Translations under genes and position numbers: made by a program | Source of the DNA: Candidatus Methylomirabilota bacterium | Lineage (GTDB): Bacteria; Methylomirabilota; Methylomirabilia; Rokubacteriales; CSP1-6 | DNA: 64,000 bases | Direction of reading: 5' to 3' | Assembly: GCA_035764725.1 (NCBI GenBank) | Contig: DASTYT010000019.1 | Span: 1-64,000, forward strand | The notes under the pieces: model-generated | The model's database searches: none | What the model saw: the letters and a program-made list of their open reading frames with translations, nothing else | What the model was told of the DNA's origin: nothing | Shown: one piece after another, positions 16,603 through 25,156 of the stretch | Layout of the letters: each line of letters opens with the position of its first letter | Numbering within the stretch: position 1 is the first letter of the stretch

Positions 16603-18030
16603 GTGACGTTTCCCGAATACGAGCAGTACGACGCCCTCGGCCTCGCCGAGCTCGTGAAGTGGGGGAAGATCTCCCCGCCCGAGCTCCTCGAGGCGGCCAT
16701 CGAGCGCGTCGAGGCGCGCAATCCCACCGTCAACGCGGTGGTGATGAAGCTCTACGACTACGGACGCAAGGCCATCGCGGACGGGCTCCCCGACGGGCCC
16801 TTCCGCGGTGTGCCGTACTTGATGAAGGACCTCACGGCGTCGATCGCGGGCGTGCCGATGACGCGCGGGTCGAAGTTCTTCGCCGACACTCCCCCCGCCG
16901 CCGAGGACAGCGAGCACGTCAAGCGGCTCAAGCGCGCCGGCCTCGTGATCTTCGGTCGCACGAACACCTGCGAGCTCGGGCTCTCGCTCACGTGCGAGCC
17001 GGTGCTCCACGGCCCGACCAAGAATCCGTGGGATCCCACGCGCATCTCCGGGGGCAGCAGTGGGGGCGCCGCCGCCGCAGTGGGCGCGCGCATGCTGCCG
17101 ATCGCGCACGCCTCCGACGGCTTCGGCTCGATCCGCGCCCCCGCCGCCTGCTGCGGCCTCGTGGGCCTCAAGCCCACCCGGGCGCGGAACACCATGGCGC
17201 CGGGGCTCGGCGAAGGCCTGGGCGGCCTGTCCACGGAGCACGCGGTGACGCTCTCCGTGCGCGACTGCGCCGCGCTGCTCGACGCGACCGCCGGCGCCGG
17301 CGCGGGCGATCCCTACGTGGCGCCCGCCGCCAGCCGGCCGTTCCTCAGAGAAATCGGCGCCGACGCGGGCCGGCTGCGCATCGCCTTCACCACCCGGACG
17401 CCGAACGGCGCCGTGGTGGACCCCCAGAGCCTGCAAGCCCTCGCCGACACCGTGCGACTCTGCGCGGATCTCGGGCACACCGTCGAGGAGGCCAATCCCG
17501 AGATCGACGGTGCCGCCGTGGTGCCCACTTTCCTCACCCTCGCCGCCGCCAACACCGTGGTGAACCTCGCGAGCCATCCCAGCGGCCGGCCGCCGCGCGA
17601 AGGTGACGTCGAGAAGGTGACGGCGGGCACGGCCCGGCTCGGCGAGCGCCTGACGGGCGCCGACTACGTGAAGGCCACCCAGGTCGCCCACCGGCTCGGG
17701 CGCCAGATGGCGGCGTTCCACATGCGCTGGGACGTGCTCCTCACGCCGGGGCTCGCCACGCTGCCGCCCAAGCTCGGCTGGATCGACATGATGCTCGACG
17801 ACGTGCAGGAGTACTGGCGGCGCGTCTTCCACATGTCGCCGTTCACGGTGTGGTTCAACCTCAGCGGTCAGCCGGCCATGATGCTGCCCCTCCGCGTCAG
17901 CGCGGAGGGCTTGCCGCTCGCCACCCAGCTCGTGGGCCGCTACGGCGACGAGGCCACGCTGTTCCGCCTGGCCTCGCAGCTTGAAAAGGCCAGGCCCTGG
18001 TTCGATCGGGTGCCGGCCCTCGCGCGCTAG
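16603..18030 (+). CDS. Amidase signature family amidohydrolase
   Basis: 475 residues from the GTG at 16603, where homologous sequence ('EYEQYDALGLAELV') begins; the frame is open further upstream but overlaps the dehydrogenase gene. The Ser-cisSer-Lys triad is visible: Lys in 'PYLMKDLTA', the Gly/Ser-rich 'ISGGSSGGAAAAV', and the nucleophile-bearing 'ASDGFGSIRAPAACCGLVG'. It hydrolyses carboxamides, with the substrate not deducible. It is the last gene of the plus-strand operon and convergent with the FMN-reductase remnant 21 bases on. Confidence 0.92.
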   Translation: MTFPEYEQYDALGLAELVKWGKISPPELLEAAIERVEARNPTVNAVVMKLYDYGRKAIADGLPDGPFRGVPYLMKDLTASIAGVPMTRGSKFFADTPPAAEDSEHVKRLKRAGLVIFGRTNTCELGLSLTCEPVLHGPTKNPWDPTRISGGSSGGAAAAVGARMLPIAHASDGFGSIRAPAACCGLVGLKPTRARNTMAPGLGEGLGGLSTEHAVTLSVRDCAALLDATAGAGAGDPYVAPAASRPFLREIGADAGRLRIAFTTRTPNGAVVDPQSLQALADTVRLCADLGHTVEEANPEIDGAAVVPTFLTLAAANTVVNLASHPSGRPPREGDVEKVTAGTARLGERLTGADYVKATQVAHRLGRQMAAFHMRWDVLLTPGLATLPPKLGWIDMMLDDVQEYWRRVFHMSPFTVWFNLSGQPAMMLPLRVSAEGLPLATQLVGRYGDEATLFRLASQLEKARPWFDRVPALAR

Positions 18031-18051
18031 CCGGGCGCCGGCCGTCGGACG

Positions 18052-18623
18052 TTACTTCGGCTGCAGCCTCCACGTCCAAGCCGCCAGCGCTTCCAGCAGC
18101 TCGCGGATCCGCGTGCGCACTGTCTCGTCGGTGAGCCGGCCGCTCGCGTCGAACTTGGTCTGGGCGGCCGGCACGAACACCTCGGGCTTGTTCAGCGGGA
18201 GCATGTTGAGGAACACGCAGGTCTGACGCAGGTGATACTGCGCGCGCGCCGTGCCCAACGTGCCCGCCGAGGCGCCCATCATCGCCACCGGCTTGCCGTT
18301 GAACGGCTGCACCTGGCGGGCCGGCGACGGCCGCGAGCCCCAGTCGATCGCGTTCTTCAGCACGCCGGCCATGGAGTAGTTGTACTCGGGCAGGCAAAGA
18401 GGATCGCGTCGGCGGCCTCGATGCGCCGCTGGAAGTCCTGCACAGGCTCCGGCAGGCCCGCCGCCTCGAGGTCGCCACTGTAGAGCGGCAGCGCCGCGAT
18501 CTCGTACGCCTCCAGGCTCATGCCCTCGGGCAGCATCTCGGCGGCGGCTCGAAGCAGGCCGCGGTTGAAGGAGGCCTTGCGCAGGCTGCCGGCAATGCCG
18601 AGCACGCGAATCGGAGTGGTCAT
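18052..18623 (-). pseudogene. NADPH-dependent FMN reductase, single-base frameshift
   Basis: The N-terminal half from ATG 18623 (SD GGAGG) has the flavodoxin-like 'VLGIAGSLRKASFNRGLL' and runs to 'AADAILFACP'. It then goes out of frame at about 18386-18391. The next frame carries the expected continuation 'EYNYSMAGVLKNAIDWGSRP' and a complete C-terminus ending at 18052. One C missing from the CCCG run would restore the family sequence of about 190 residues. It is either a recent pseudogene or a sequencing error. The start overlaps the stop of the luciferase-like gene (ATGA), so reductase and flavin oxidoreductase were probably a pair. Confidence 0.88.
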
Positions 18624-19465
18624 GAGGCCTCCGGGCGGGTGGGAAGGAGCCGCCCCGCTGCGCGGATGCGGGCGAGGTCGTAGGGCGGCGACACGAGCAG
18701 GATCACGCGGGCGACGCCGAGGGCCTCGAGGCCGCGGCGCGGGCCCGAGTCAGCGCCGAGCCAGCCATCGGCCAGCCCGGCGAACACGGTGACGAGGAAG
18801 CGCGCGGGATCGCGCCCGGCCTTCGCGTGCGCCTCGCGCGCGACGCCGACGAGCTCGGCGAGCTGCGGGTGCCGCGCCGGCGTGTTGAAGCCGTCGGCCC
18901 AGCGGCCCGCGATCGCCGCCATGCGCGGGCCGAAGCCTCCGACCACGATGGGCGGGGCGGGATCTGATCGTAGAAAGCCGGTCGGCTGTTCGAGGCGATA
19001 GTGCGTGCCCGTGAAGTCGGACGCGTCGCCCGCCCAGAGCCGCCGCAGCACCTGGCATGCCTCGGCGACACGCGCCGCCCGCACCGCGTCGCGCTCCACC
19101 GGCATGCCGATGCCCTCCTGCTCCCGCACGTAGGGCGTGGCGCGGCTGCCTCCGGCGCCGAGCCCGAGCAGCAGGCGGCCCCCGGAGACTTGCTGAAGCG
19201 TGGCCGCCATGTTCGCGAGCAGCCCCGGCTGGCGCATGCCGACGTTCAGCACGAGCGGGCCCAGCATGATTCGCCGGGTGGCCTCAGCGAGCGCGGCGAG
19301 AGTGGTCCACACTTCCGGCACCGAGGACGCGGCGCCCCCGTCCGGATCGCGGAGATGGTCCCAGGTCCAGAGCCCGTCGAAGCCCGCCTCCTCCGCGGCC
19401 ACCGCGGCCGCCCGCATCTCGGTGTAGCGGGCGCCCATAGGGACGAGGAGGAGATCGGTCTTCAT
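18620..19465 (-). CDS. Luciferase-like (LLM class) flavin/F420 oxidoreductase
   Basis: 281 residues, TIM-barrel LLM family. The N-terminus has 'AAEEAGFDGLWTWDHLRDPDG', then 'LGPLVLNVGMRQPGLLANMAATLQQVSGGRLLLGLGAGG' split over two strands, and 'PPIVVGGFGPRMAAIAGRWADGFN' binding the cofactor phosphate side. Either FMN or F420 could be used. It ends in a 4-base overlap with the FMN reductase gene and begins 17 bases after the porin stop. A monooxygenase/reductase pair is the simplest reading. Confidence 0.9.
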   Translation of the reverse strand: MKTDLLLVPMGARYTEMRAAAVAAEEAGFDGLWTWDHLRDPDGGAASSVPEVWTTLAALAEATRRIMLGPLVLNVGMRQPGLLANMAATLQQVSGGRLLLGLGAGGSRATPYVREQEGIGMPVERDAVRAARVAEACQVLRRLWAGDASDFTGTHYRLEQPTGFLRSDPAPPIVVGGFGPRMAAIAGRWADGFNTPARHPQLAELVGVAREAHAKAGRDPARFLVTVFAGLADGWLGADSGPRRGLEALGVARVILLVSPPYDLARIRAAGRLLPTRPEAS

Positions 19466-19482
19466 GTCGGGGTCTCGCAATC

Positions 19483-20733
19483 CTAGAAGAACGTGTAGGA
19501 GGCGCTCAGCGAGATCGTGTCCATCGAGTGCGACGTCGGCACGAGCGTGCGCGTCTTGTCGTAGCGCTCGCGGAACGCGCGCTCGTTCGCCTGGTCGTGT
19601 CGATACTCGAGCCGGCTCACGAGGCCCCGCCAGATCTTGTACTGGAACGTGAGCGTGGTCGACCAGAGGGAGAGTCCCTTGCCGAATCCCGTGCGCGCCC
19701 CGTCGGCATCCTTGAAGTATTCCTGGCGCAGCGCGGTGCGGAAGCGGCTCGTCCAGTCGTAGGCCGCCCAGAGCCCCCAGCCCCACCACGAGGCGTCGGC
19801 ATCCTGGCGCGTGTCCAGCGCGACCAGCGAGGCCTCGCGATCCTCCTTGCCGCCGGTGATCTCGCCGGCGAGCGTCAGCTTGTCGATCCCCGTGTAGACC
19901 CCGACGAGATCGAGCACCCAGCGGGTGTGGGTGTGGTTGTCGTTCTGCTCGGGCCCCACGATGGTGCCGATCGTCAGCGTGAGGTCCTTGCGCGGGGCGA
20001 GCTGAAAGCCGCCCCCGAACGACGGCCGGTCATTGTTGTCGACGGTCGTGTCCGAGCCGGTGCTCACGCCGGCCTGGACGGTGAGCCAGTCCGTGAAGGC
20101 GTAGGTGGCGACGACGCCGGTCTGGGTGAACGGGCCCGCGAGGTTGAAGAGATAGCCCCGCGAGAAATTGAGGTTGCTGGGCGACTCGATGACCTCGTAG
20201 CCGAGGAGGCTCACCCACTTCCCGGCCTTGAGGATGAGGCCGGTCCCCAGGGGAATCCGGACCGAGAGGTACGCCTCCTGGAGATCGAAGTGCGACGTGT
20301 TCCGGAATGGAAACTGATCGTCCTCGTCGCGGAATATCCCGAGCGAGTGGTTCTTCTGCGAATCCTGCCCCACCGTGAGCACGAGGCCGAACCCGAACGG
20401 GTACCGCTCGGACGGGTCCTTCTTCACGGAGAACTCGGCGATGTTGAAGGTGAAGCCCTCGACGTCGTCGTACACGCGGAACTCGTTCACCCCGCCCCGG
20501 CTGGCCCCGCCGAGATTCCACGTGTAGCTCATCTCGAGATAGGCGAAGAGACGGACCTCGTCGCGGAAGCTGGGCGTCTTCTCCTCGGGCGCCGGCGGTG
20601 TGGCGGGCGCGGCGTCGGGCGCGGCCGCGGGCTCGGCCGGCGGAGCGGGGACCGTCGTCTGCGCGCGCGCCGCAAGGGGCGCGGCGGCGAGCACCAGGGC
20701 CAGGAGCGCGAGGAGCAGGTCGGCGCGTGTCAT
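19483..20733 (-). CDS. Outer-membrane porin, beta-barrel porin-2 (BBP2) type
   Basis: 416 residues. A signal peptide (about 1-24, cleavage after 'AARA') and a Pro/Ala-rich linker precede the barrel, which includes 'SYTWNLGG' and the family hallmark 'DDVEGFTFNIAEFSVKKDPSE' region. Repeated amphipathic strands end in a terminal Phe, the usual signal for Bam-dependent insertion. It probably forms a passive channel. It is divergent from the DUF6152 gene and upstream of the luciferase-like gene. Confidence 0.87.
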   Translation of the reverse strand: MTRADLLLALLALVLAAAPLAARAQTTVPAPPAEPAAAPDAAPATPPAPEEKTPSFRDEVRLFAYLEMSYTWNLGGASRGGVNEFRVYDDVEGFTFNIAEFSVKKDPSERYPFGFGLVLTVGQDSQKNHSLGIFRDEDDQFPFRNTSHFDLQEAYLSVRIPLGTGLILKAGKWVSLLGYEVIESPSNLNFSRGYLFNLAGPFTQTGVVATYAFTDWLTVQAGVSTGSDTTVDNNDRPSFGGGFQLAPRKDLTLTIGTIVGPEQNDNHTHTRWVLDLVGVYTGIDKLTLAGEITGGKEDREASLVALDTRQDADASWWGWGLWAAYDWTSRFRTALRQEYFKDADGARTGFGKGLSLWSTTLTFQYKIWRGLVSRLEYRHDQANERAFRERYDKTRTLVPTSHSMDTISLSASYTFF

Positions 20734-20815
20734 CGACGGCTCTCGCGATCATATCCGGGCGGGCCGATCGCCCCGCTGCCAATTTCATGGGAGAATCTCC
20801 CGCGAGGACCCGACG

Positions 20816-21187
20816 ATGACATCGCGCACCGTGACCGCTCCCTTCGCGCTCGTGCTTGCCATCGCCGTCACGCTCGTCGCCGCCCCGCACGCGAGCGCCC
20901 ATCACGGCTGGAGCGGCTACGATTCCGGCACCACGCTGAACCTCACCGGCACCATCAAGGAAGCCGGGTACGAGCACCCGCACGGCTATGTGCAGCTCCA
21001 GGTCCCCGGCAAGACCTGGCGGGTCGTGCTCGCCCCACCCTCCCGGATGGAGAACCGCGGTTTGCCGCGCACCGCCCTCAGCCCCGGCAAGACGGTGACG
21101 GTCGTCGGCTATCCGAACCGCACCGACCCCGAGGAGATGCGCGCGGAGCGGATCACCGTCGACGGCAAGACCACCGAGCTGCGTTGA
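20816..21187 (+). CDS. DUF6152 family secreted protein
   Basis: 123 residues. A signal peptide ends at 'ASAHHGWSGYD', the invariant His-His start of the mature DUF6152 proteins, followed by 'LTGTIKEAGYEHPHGYVQLQV' and an OB-like 'GKTVTVVGYP'. It is periplasmic or surface exposed, with unknown function. The ATG at 20816 is preceded by GAGG. The stop overlaps the TTG start of the DUF6644 gene by four bases (TTGA); these two families are commonly found side by side, which supports both calls. Confidence 0.85.
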   Translation: MTSRTVTAPFALVLAIAVTLVAAPHASAHHGWSGYDSGTTLNLTGTIKEAGYEHPHGYVQLQVPGKTWRVVLAPPSRMENRGLPRTALSPGKTVTVVGYPNRTDPEEMRAERITVDGKTTELR

Positions 21188-21681
21188 TCCACGATCCGCG
21201 GGCGGCGGCCTGGCTGGTCTGGCTCGAATCCAGCCCCGTCGCGGTGGCGATGCGGCAGTGGCTCTGGCTCTACCCCGCGGTGGAAGTCCTCCACATCGCG
21301 GGCATCGCTGCGCTGGTCGGGGGCGCCGTGATGTTCGACCTTCGCCTCCTCGGCGTCTCCCGCGGCTTGCCCGTGGCCGCGCTCGCTGCGCACCTCCTGC
21401 CCTGGGCCCGCGTCGGGCTCGGCATGGTGGCCCTCTCGGGGGCGCTCATGTTCACCGCCCACGCGACGGAGTGGGCGCAGAATCCGGCGTTCCGAGTCAA
21501 GCTGCTCCTGATCGCCGCCGCCGGCGCGAACGCGTGGGCCTTCCACCGCTGGCCCTTCCGCGCCGTGGCGCGCTGGGACCGCGATCTGCCCGCCCCCGCC
21601 CCTGCCCGCGTCGCCGCGCTCCTCTCGATGATCCTCTGGCTGTCCGTCATCGCCTGCGGACGGCTGCTCGCCTACCTCTGA
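21184..21681 (+). CDS. DUF6644-type membrane protein
   Basis: 165 residues with four or five transmembrane helices. Hallmarks are 'YPAVEVLHIAGIAALVGGAVMFDLRLLG' with the membrane-embedded His, 'WARVGLGMVALSGALMFTAHA', and 'NPAFRVKLLLIAAAGANAWAFH'. The His pattern resembles small heme-b or quinone-linked membrane proteins, but this is inference. The start is taken as TTG 21184, overlapping the DUF6152 stop; there is no ATG/GTG before the first helix. Confidence 0.78.
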   Translation: MIHDPRAAAWLVWLESSPVAVAMRQWLWLYPAVEVLHIAGIAALVGGAVMFDLRLLGVSRGLPVAALAAHLLPWARVGLGMVALSGALMFTAHATEWAQNPAFRVKLLLIAAAGANAWAFHRWPFRAVARWDRDLPAPAPARVAALLSMILWLSVIACGRLLAYL

Positions 21682-22544
21682 CCTGGTTCGCGCTCGCCCT
21701 CGGCGCCGCGCTGCTGCAGGCGGGCCAGATCACCTTCGTCAAGGGCAAGGCGCCGCACATTCCCCCGCTGATCCTCGTGGTCTGGACGCAGGGAGTCGGC
21801 CTCGTGCTCTGGACCACGGGTATCTACCTCACGGGCGGCCGCTTGCAGATCCCGCTGCACATGTGGGGCTGGATCGGGCTCGCGACCGGCTGCGCGGGCG
21901 GGTACTCCCTTCTCCTCACCCGCGCGAGCGCGCGCGGCGACATCTCGATCGTGGGCCCGGTGCTGGCGCTTGCGCCGGTCTTCTCGGTCCTTCCCGACTG
22001 GTGGCTCACCGGCACCCTGCCCCACGGCGTCGGCTGGATCGGCGTGGGGCTGGCGGTGCTCGGCACGGCGGGGCTCAGCGCAACGTCCGGCCATAGGCTC
22101 GATCTCTCGGGCCTCTTCGCGCGTGCCGACGCGCTCGACGCGCTGGGCGCCGCGTTCTTCCTGGGCATCCTCGCCGCCATCGACCGGCACAATGTGCTCG
22201 CGATGCACGTGCCGTCCTATCTGGTGGGTGCCTATCTCGCGCTCGCGGTGCCGCTGCTCGTCCTGGCCCTGCTCCGTCGCCCTCGCGCGCTCGCCGCTTC
22301 CGCCCGCCCCGACCAGCTGCTCCGGGTGCTGATCCACGCGCTCCTCGTGCTCTCGGGTACGGGCTGTCAGGTCTTCGCGCTCGGACTGGCGCCCGCCGCC
22401 TACGTTGCGTCGATCCGCCGCACCTCCGCGGTGTTCAGCGTGCTGATGGGCAGCGCGCTGTTCCGCGAGCAGGGCCTGGCCGGCCGGCTCACCGCCGCCA
22501 TCCTGACCGTGCTGGGCGCGGTGTGCCTGGTGCTGGGGCGCTAG
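21678..22544 (+). CDS. EamA/DMT superfamily transporter
   Basis: 288 residues with ten hydrophobic segments in two five-helix halves, and the C-terminal 'RRTSAVFSVLMGSALFREQGLAGRL' motif of the EamA family. The reading frame has no ATG/GTG/TTG before the first helix; the best start is CTG at 21678, which overlaps the DUF6644 stop (CTGA) like the preceding gene pair. If so this is a rare CTG initiation depending on coupling. It is an inner-membrane exporter or importer of small metabolites, substrate unknown. Confidence 0.8.
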   Translation: MTWFALALGAALLQAGQITFVKGKAPHIPPLILVVWTQGVGLVLWTTGIYLTGGRLQIPLHMWGWIGLATGCAGGYSLLLTRASARGDISIVGPVLALAPVFSVLPDWWLTGTLPHGVGWIGVGLAVLGTAGLSATSGHRLDLSGLFARADALDALGAAFFLGILAAIDRHNVLAMHVPSYLVGAYLALAVPLLVLALLRRPRALAASARPDQLLRVLIHALLVLSGTGCQVFALGLAPAAYVASIRRTSAVFSVLMGSALFREQGLAGRLTAAILTVLGAVCLVLGR

Positions 22545-22647
22545 CGAGCCCGCTCCGCGCGGTGACAGTTGCGCACGGTGAGCGCTTCGCAGTAGGCTTC
22601 CCGCGCCGCATGGCCATCGGACTCACCACACCGAAGGAGGCTTCCCC

Positions 22648-23544
22648 ATGAAATTCGGCGCGGTCCTTCCCATCTGGCGGCTCACCACGGCGGACGCGGA
22701 GCGGCTCACCCTCGAGGCGGAGGAGCTCGGCTGGGACGGCATCTTCGTCCCCGATCACATCCTCGCCAAGCCGGCCACCACCCAGCACTACGGCCCCTCG
22801 TGGCCCGATCCCTTCTCGCTGCTGTCTTTCCTCGCCGGCCGAACCACGCGCATCCACGTGGGAGCCAGCGTCATCGTGCTCCCGTATCGCAACCCGCTCG
22901 TCGCCGCCAAGGCCGCGGCCACCGTGGATCAGGTCTCGCGCGGCCGCTTCATCTTCGGCATCGGCGTGGGCTGGGACGAGGCGGAGTTCAAGGACCTCAA
23001 CCTCCCCTTCAAGGAGCGCGGCGCCCAGACCGACGAGTACTTGAAGATCATCAAGGCGGCGTGGGCCGCGGACGTTCCGCAGTTCGCGGGCCGCTACTTC
23101 ACGTTCAGCGGGGCCACGTTCGCGCCGCGCCCCGCGCAGAAGCCTCATCCGCCCATCTGGGCGGGCGGCGCGCCGGGCGCGCTCTCCGCGCCGGCGATGC
23201 GGCGGGCCGCCGAGCAATGCGACGGCTGGCATCCCCTGGGGCTTTCCTGGGCGGACCTCGAGAAGGGCATCGCCACGGTGAAGGAGCTGGCCAAGCGCGC
23301 GGGGCGGCCCGACGGCGCGGTGCGCTTCGCGCCGCGCAACATGTTGGGGCTCGGGGCCAAGGACGGCAGCGCGGACCGCGTCCCGTACGCCGGCGCGCCC
23401 GATCAGGTGGCGGGCGACGTGAAGCGCGCGGCGCGGCTCGGCTGCGAGTGGGTCACCTTCGACATGCCGCCCGCCGCGGATGTGGCGGGGATGATGGCGG
23501 TGCTGGAGCGCTTCGCCCGGGAGGTCAAGCCGACGGTCGGCTAA
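22648..23544 (+). CDS. LLM class F420-dependent oxidoreductase-like protein
   Basis: 298 residues starting 'MKFGAVLPIW', with GAAGGAGG ahead of the ATG. The TIM-barrel motifs 'EELGWDGIFVPDHIL', 'TTRIHVGASVIVLPYRNPLVAAKAAATVDQVS' (in two strands) and 'FIFGIGVGWDEAEF' match the TIGR03619-like group. The cofactor could be F420 or FMN. It is preceded by a 100-base gap with no visible feature and followed 4 bases later by the DUF4239 gene. Confidence 0.9.
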   Translation: MKFGAVLPIWRLTTADAERLTLEAEELGWDGIFVPDHILAKPATTQHYGPSWPDPFSLLSFLAGRTTRIHVGASVIVLPYRNPLVAAKAAATVDQVSRGRFIFGIGVGWDEAEFKDLNLPFKERGAQTDEYLKIIKAAWAADVPQFAGRYFTFSGATFAPRPAQKPHPPIWAGGAPGALSAPAMRRAAEQCDGWHPLGLSWADLEKGIATVKELAKRAGRPDGAVRFAPRNMLGLGAKDGSADRVPYAGAPDQVAGDVKRAARLGCEWVTFDMPPAADVAGMMAVLERFAREVKPTVG

Positions 23545-23548
23545 GCGC

Positions 23549-24322
23549 ATGAACCCTACCCACATCGGCATCGGACTGGGGATCGTCCTGTTCATCGGGA
23601 TGGTCGTCATGATCGAGGCCGGACGTCTCTTCGGCCGACGGACGAAGAGCGACGACGCATCTCAGACCGGACGTACCGCCATCGGGGGCGCGGTCTACGG
23701 CCTCCTCGCGCTCCTCATCGCCTTCACGTTCTCAGGGGCGGCGACACGCTTCGACTCGCGCCGGTATCTCATCGTGGACGAGGCGAACGCAATCGGGACC
23801 GCGTACCTGCGACTCGATCTCCTGCCCGCGGCGGTCCAGCCTTCGCTCCGCGACCTGTTTCGCCGCTACACCGACTCGCGAATCGCGACGTACCGGAAGG
23901 TTCCGGACATGGCCGCGATCCAAACGGAGCTCGACCGCGGGATCGCCATCCAAGGCGAGATCTGGCGGCAGGGGGTCGCGGGATGTCAGCGGCCGGAGAA
24001 CCCGCCCGCCACGTGCAACCTTCTGATCCCTGCGCTCAACTCGATGTTCGATCTCAACACCACCCGCACCATGGCCAACAAGATCCACCCGCCCGCCATC
24101 GTCTTCGTCATGCTGCTGGCGCTCGCACTGATCACGGCGCTCCTGACCGGCTTCGACCTCTCGCGCGCCGAGAAGCGGGACTGGGTGCACGTGATCGGGT
24201 TCTCGATCATCCTGTCCGTCACCGTCTACGTGATCATGGACATCGAGTACCCGCGGCTGGGCTTCTTCCGGATCGATGCCATCGACGAGGTGATGCTGCA
24301 GCTGCGCGCCAGCATGAAGTAG
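23549..24322 (+). CDS. DUF4239 (bestrophin-like) membrane protein
   Basis: 257 residues with four transmembrane helices: about 7-27, 48-68, 190-210 and 215-235. The segment 'AFTFSGAATRFDSRRYLIVDEANAIGTAYLRLDLLP' around residues 60-95 is the DUF4239 signature. The central loop contains two Cys (in 'GCQRPENPPATCN') that may form a disulfide. It may be a channel-like protein; function is not established. It follows the LLM gene by 4 bases. Confidence 0.82.
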   Translation: MNPTHIGIGLGIVLFIGMVVMIEAGRLFGRRTKSDDASQTGRTAIGGAVYGLLALLIAFTFSGAATRFDSRRYLIVDEANAIGTAYLRLDLLPAAVQPSLRDLFRRYTDSRIATYRKVPDMAAIQTELDRGIAIQGEIWRQGVAGCQRPENPPATCNLLIPALNSMFDLNTTRTMANKIHPPAIVFVMLLALALITALLTGFDLSRAEKRDWVHVIGFSIILSVTVYVIMDIEYPRLGFFRIDAIDEVMLQLRASMK

Positions 24323-24352
24323 GGGGGCTGACGACCGAGGGTCGAGAGCGGG

Positions 24353-25156
24353 CTAGCGGGTGATCCAGGCCGCGATCTTCGCGATCACGTCCCCCTCGAT
24401 CCCGTTGTACCCGTGGTGCGCGAAGGCTTCGCACGGGTCGCCGCGCGTGGCGCCGCCCTCGAACACCATGACCTCCTTGCGGGGCGCCCCGGTCAGCTTC
24501 TCCGTGAGGAGCGGGAGGTCCGTGTAGCGGCAGTGCTCGCAGCCGTCGTGCTTGTGATGCACGACGAGGACGGGGACCTTGATGAACTGGAGCGGCATCC
24601 CCGGCACCGCGCGGCTTCCGCGCCGCTCGGTGAGGATGGTCGAGGTCAGCACGACCCCGTCGGGGCCGCCGGCATCGCGCGGCAGCTCGGTGGCGAGAAA
24701 GGCGGCGGACTGGGTGCCGCGGCTCGTGCCCATGAGCCATACCGGACTGGCCGCGTGCTGGCGCAGCGCCGCGATCACCGCCTTGACGTCGGCGGCATGC
24801 TCGCGCGTTTGCCGGAAACCGTTCAGGAACGGCTCGCCCTGGCGGTCGGAGGGGGCGTCCAGCGTCGCGACGTTCACGCCCTGCGCGGCGAGCATCTGCC
24901 GCGTCCGCACGAGGAAATTGCCGGCGCCCCAGCCGATCTTGCCGTCCGGGGTGAGGCGCAGCCCCCCGTGACCGCCCGCGAACAGGATCACGGTGGCCTT
25001 GGCGTCGGGGGTCGCGATGAAGAGCAGCCGCTCGCTCACGCCCGGCCGCGTGGGCACGTCGATCACGCGCTCGGGCTCCGCCCAGGCGGGCGGGCAAGAA
25101 ACCGCGTGGACCAAGGCGAGCAGCAGCACCGCGCCGAGGCGGGCGGCGACGCTCAC
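24353..25156 (-). CDS. Secreted alpha/beta hydrolase
   Basis: 267 residues from a GTG at 25156 that overlaps the PhyH stop (GTGA). A signal peptide (about 1-27, ending 'PPAWA') precedes an alpha/beta-hydrolase domain. It has an oxyanion-loop 'LFAGGHGGLRL', the nucleophile elbow 'LMGTSRGTQS', an acidic 'HHKHDGCEHC' and a late 'HHGYNGIEGD'. It is probably a periplasmic esterase or lipase-like enzyme. The two Cys in the 'DGCEHC' motif could be disulfide bonded. Confidence 0.82.
   Translation of the reverse strand: MSVAARLGAVLLLALVHAVSCPPAWAEPERVIDVPTRPGVSERLLFIATPDAKATVILFAGGHGGLRLTPDGKIGWGAGNFLVRTRQMLAAQGVNVATLDAPSDRQGEPFLNGFRQTREHAADVKAVIAALRQHAASPVWLMGTSRGTQSAAFLATELPRDAGGPDGVVLTSTILTERRGSRAVPGMPLQFIKVPVLVVHHKHDGCEHCRYTDLPLLTEKLTGAPRKEVMVFEGGATRGDPCEAFAHHGYNGIEGDVIAKIAAWITR

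Noticed and set aside
18357..18391. TGA ending the first half of the FMN reductase considered as a third selenocysteine codon
   Set aside because: The family sequence continues in a different frame, so this is a frameshift, not a recoded stop.
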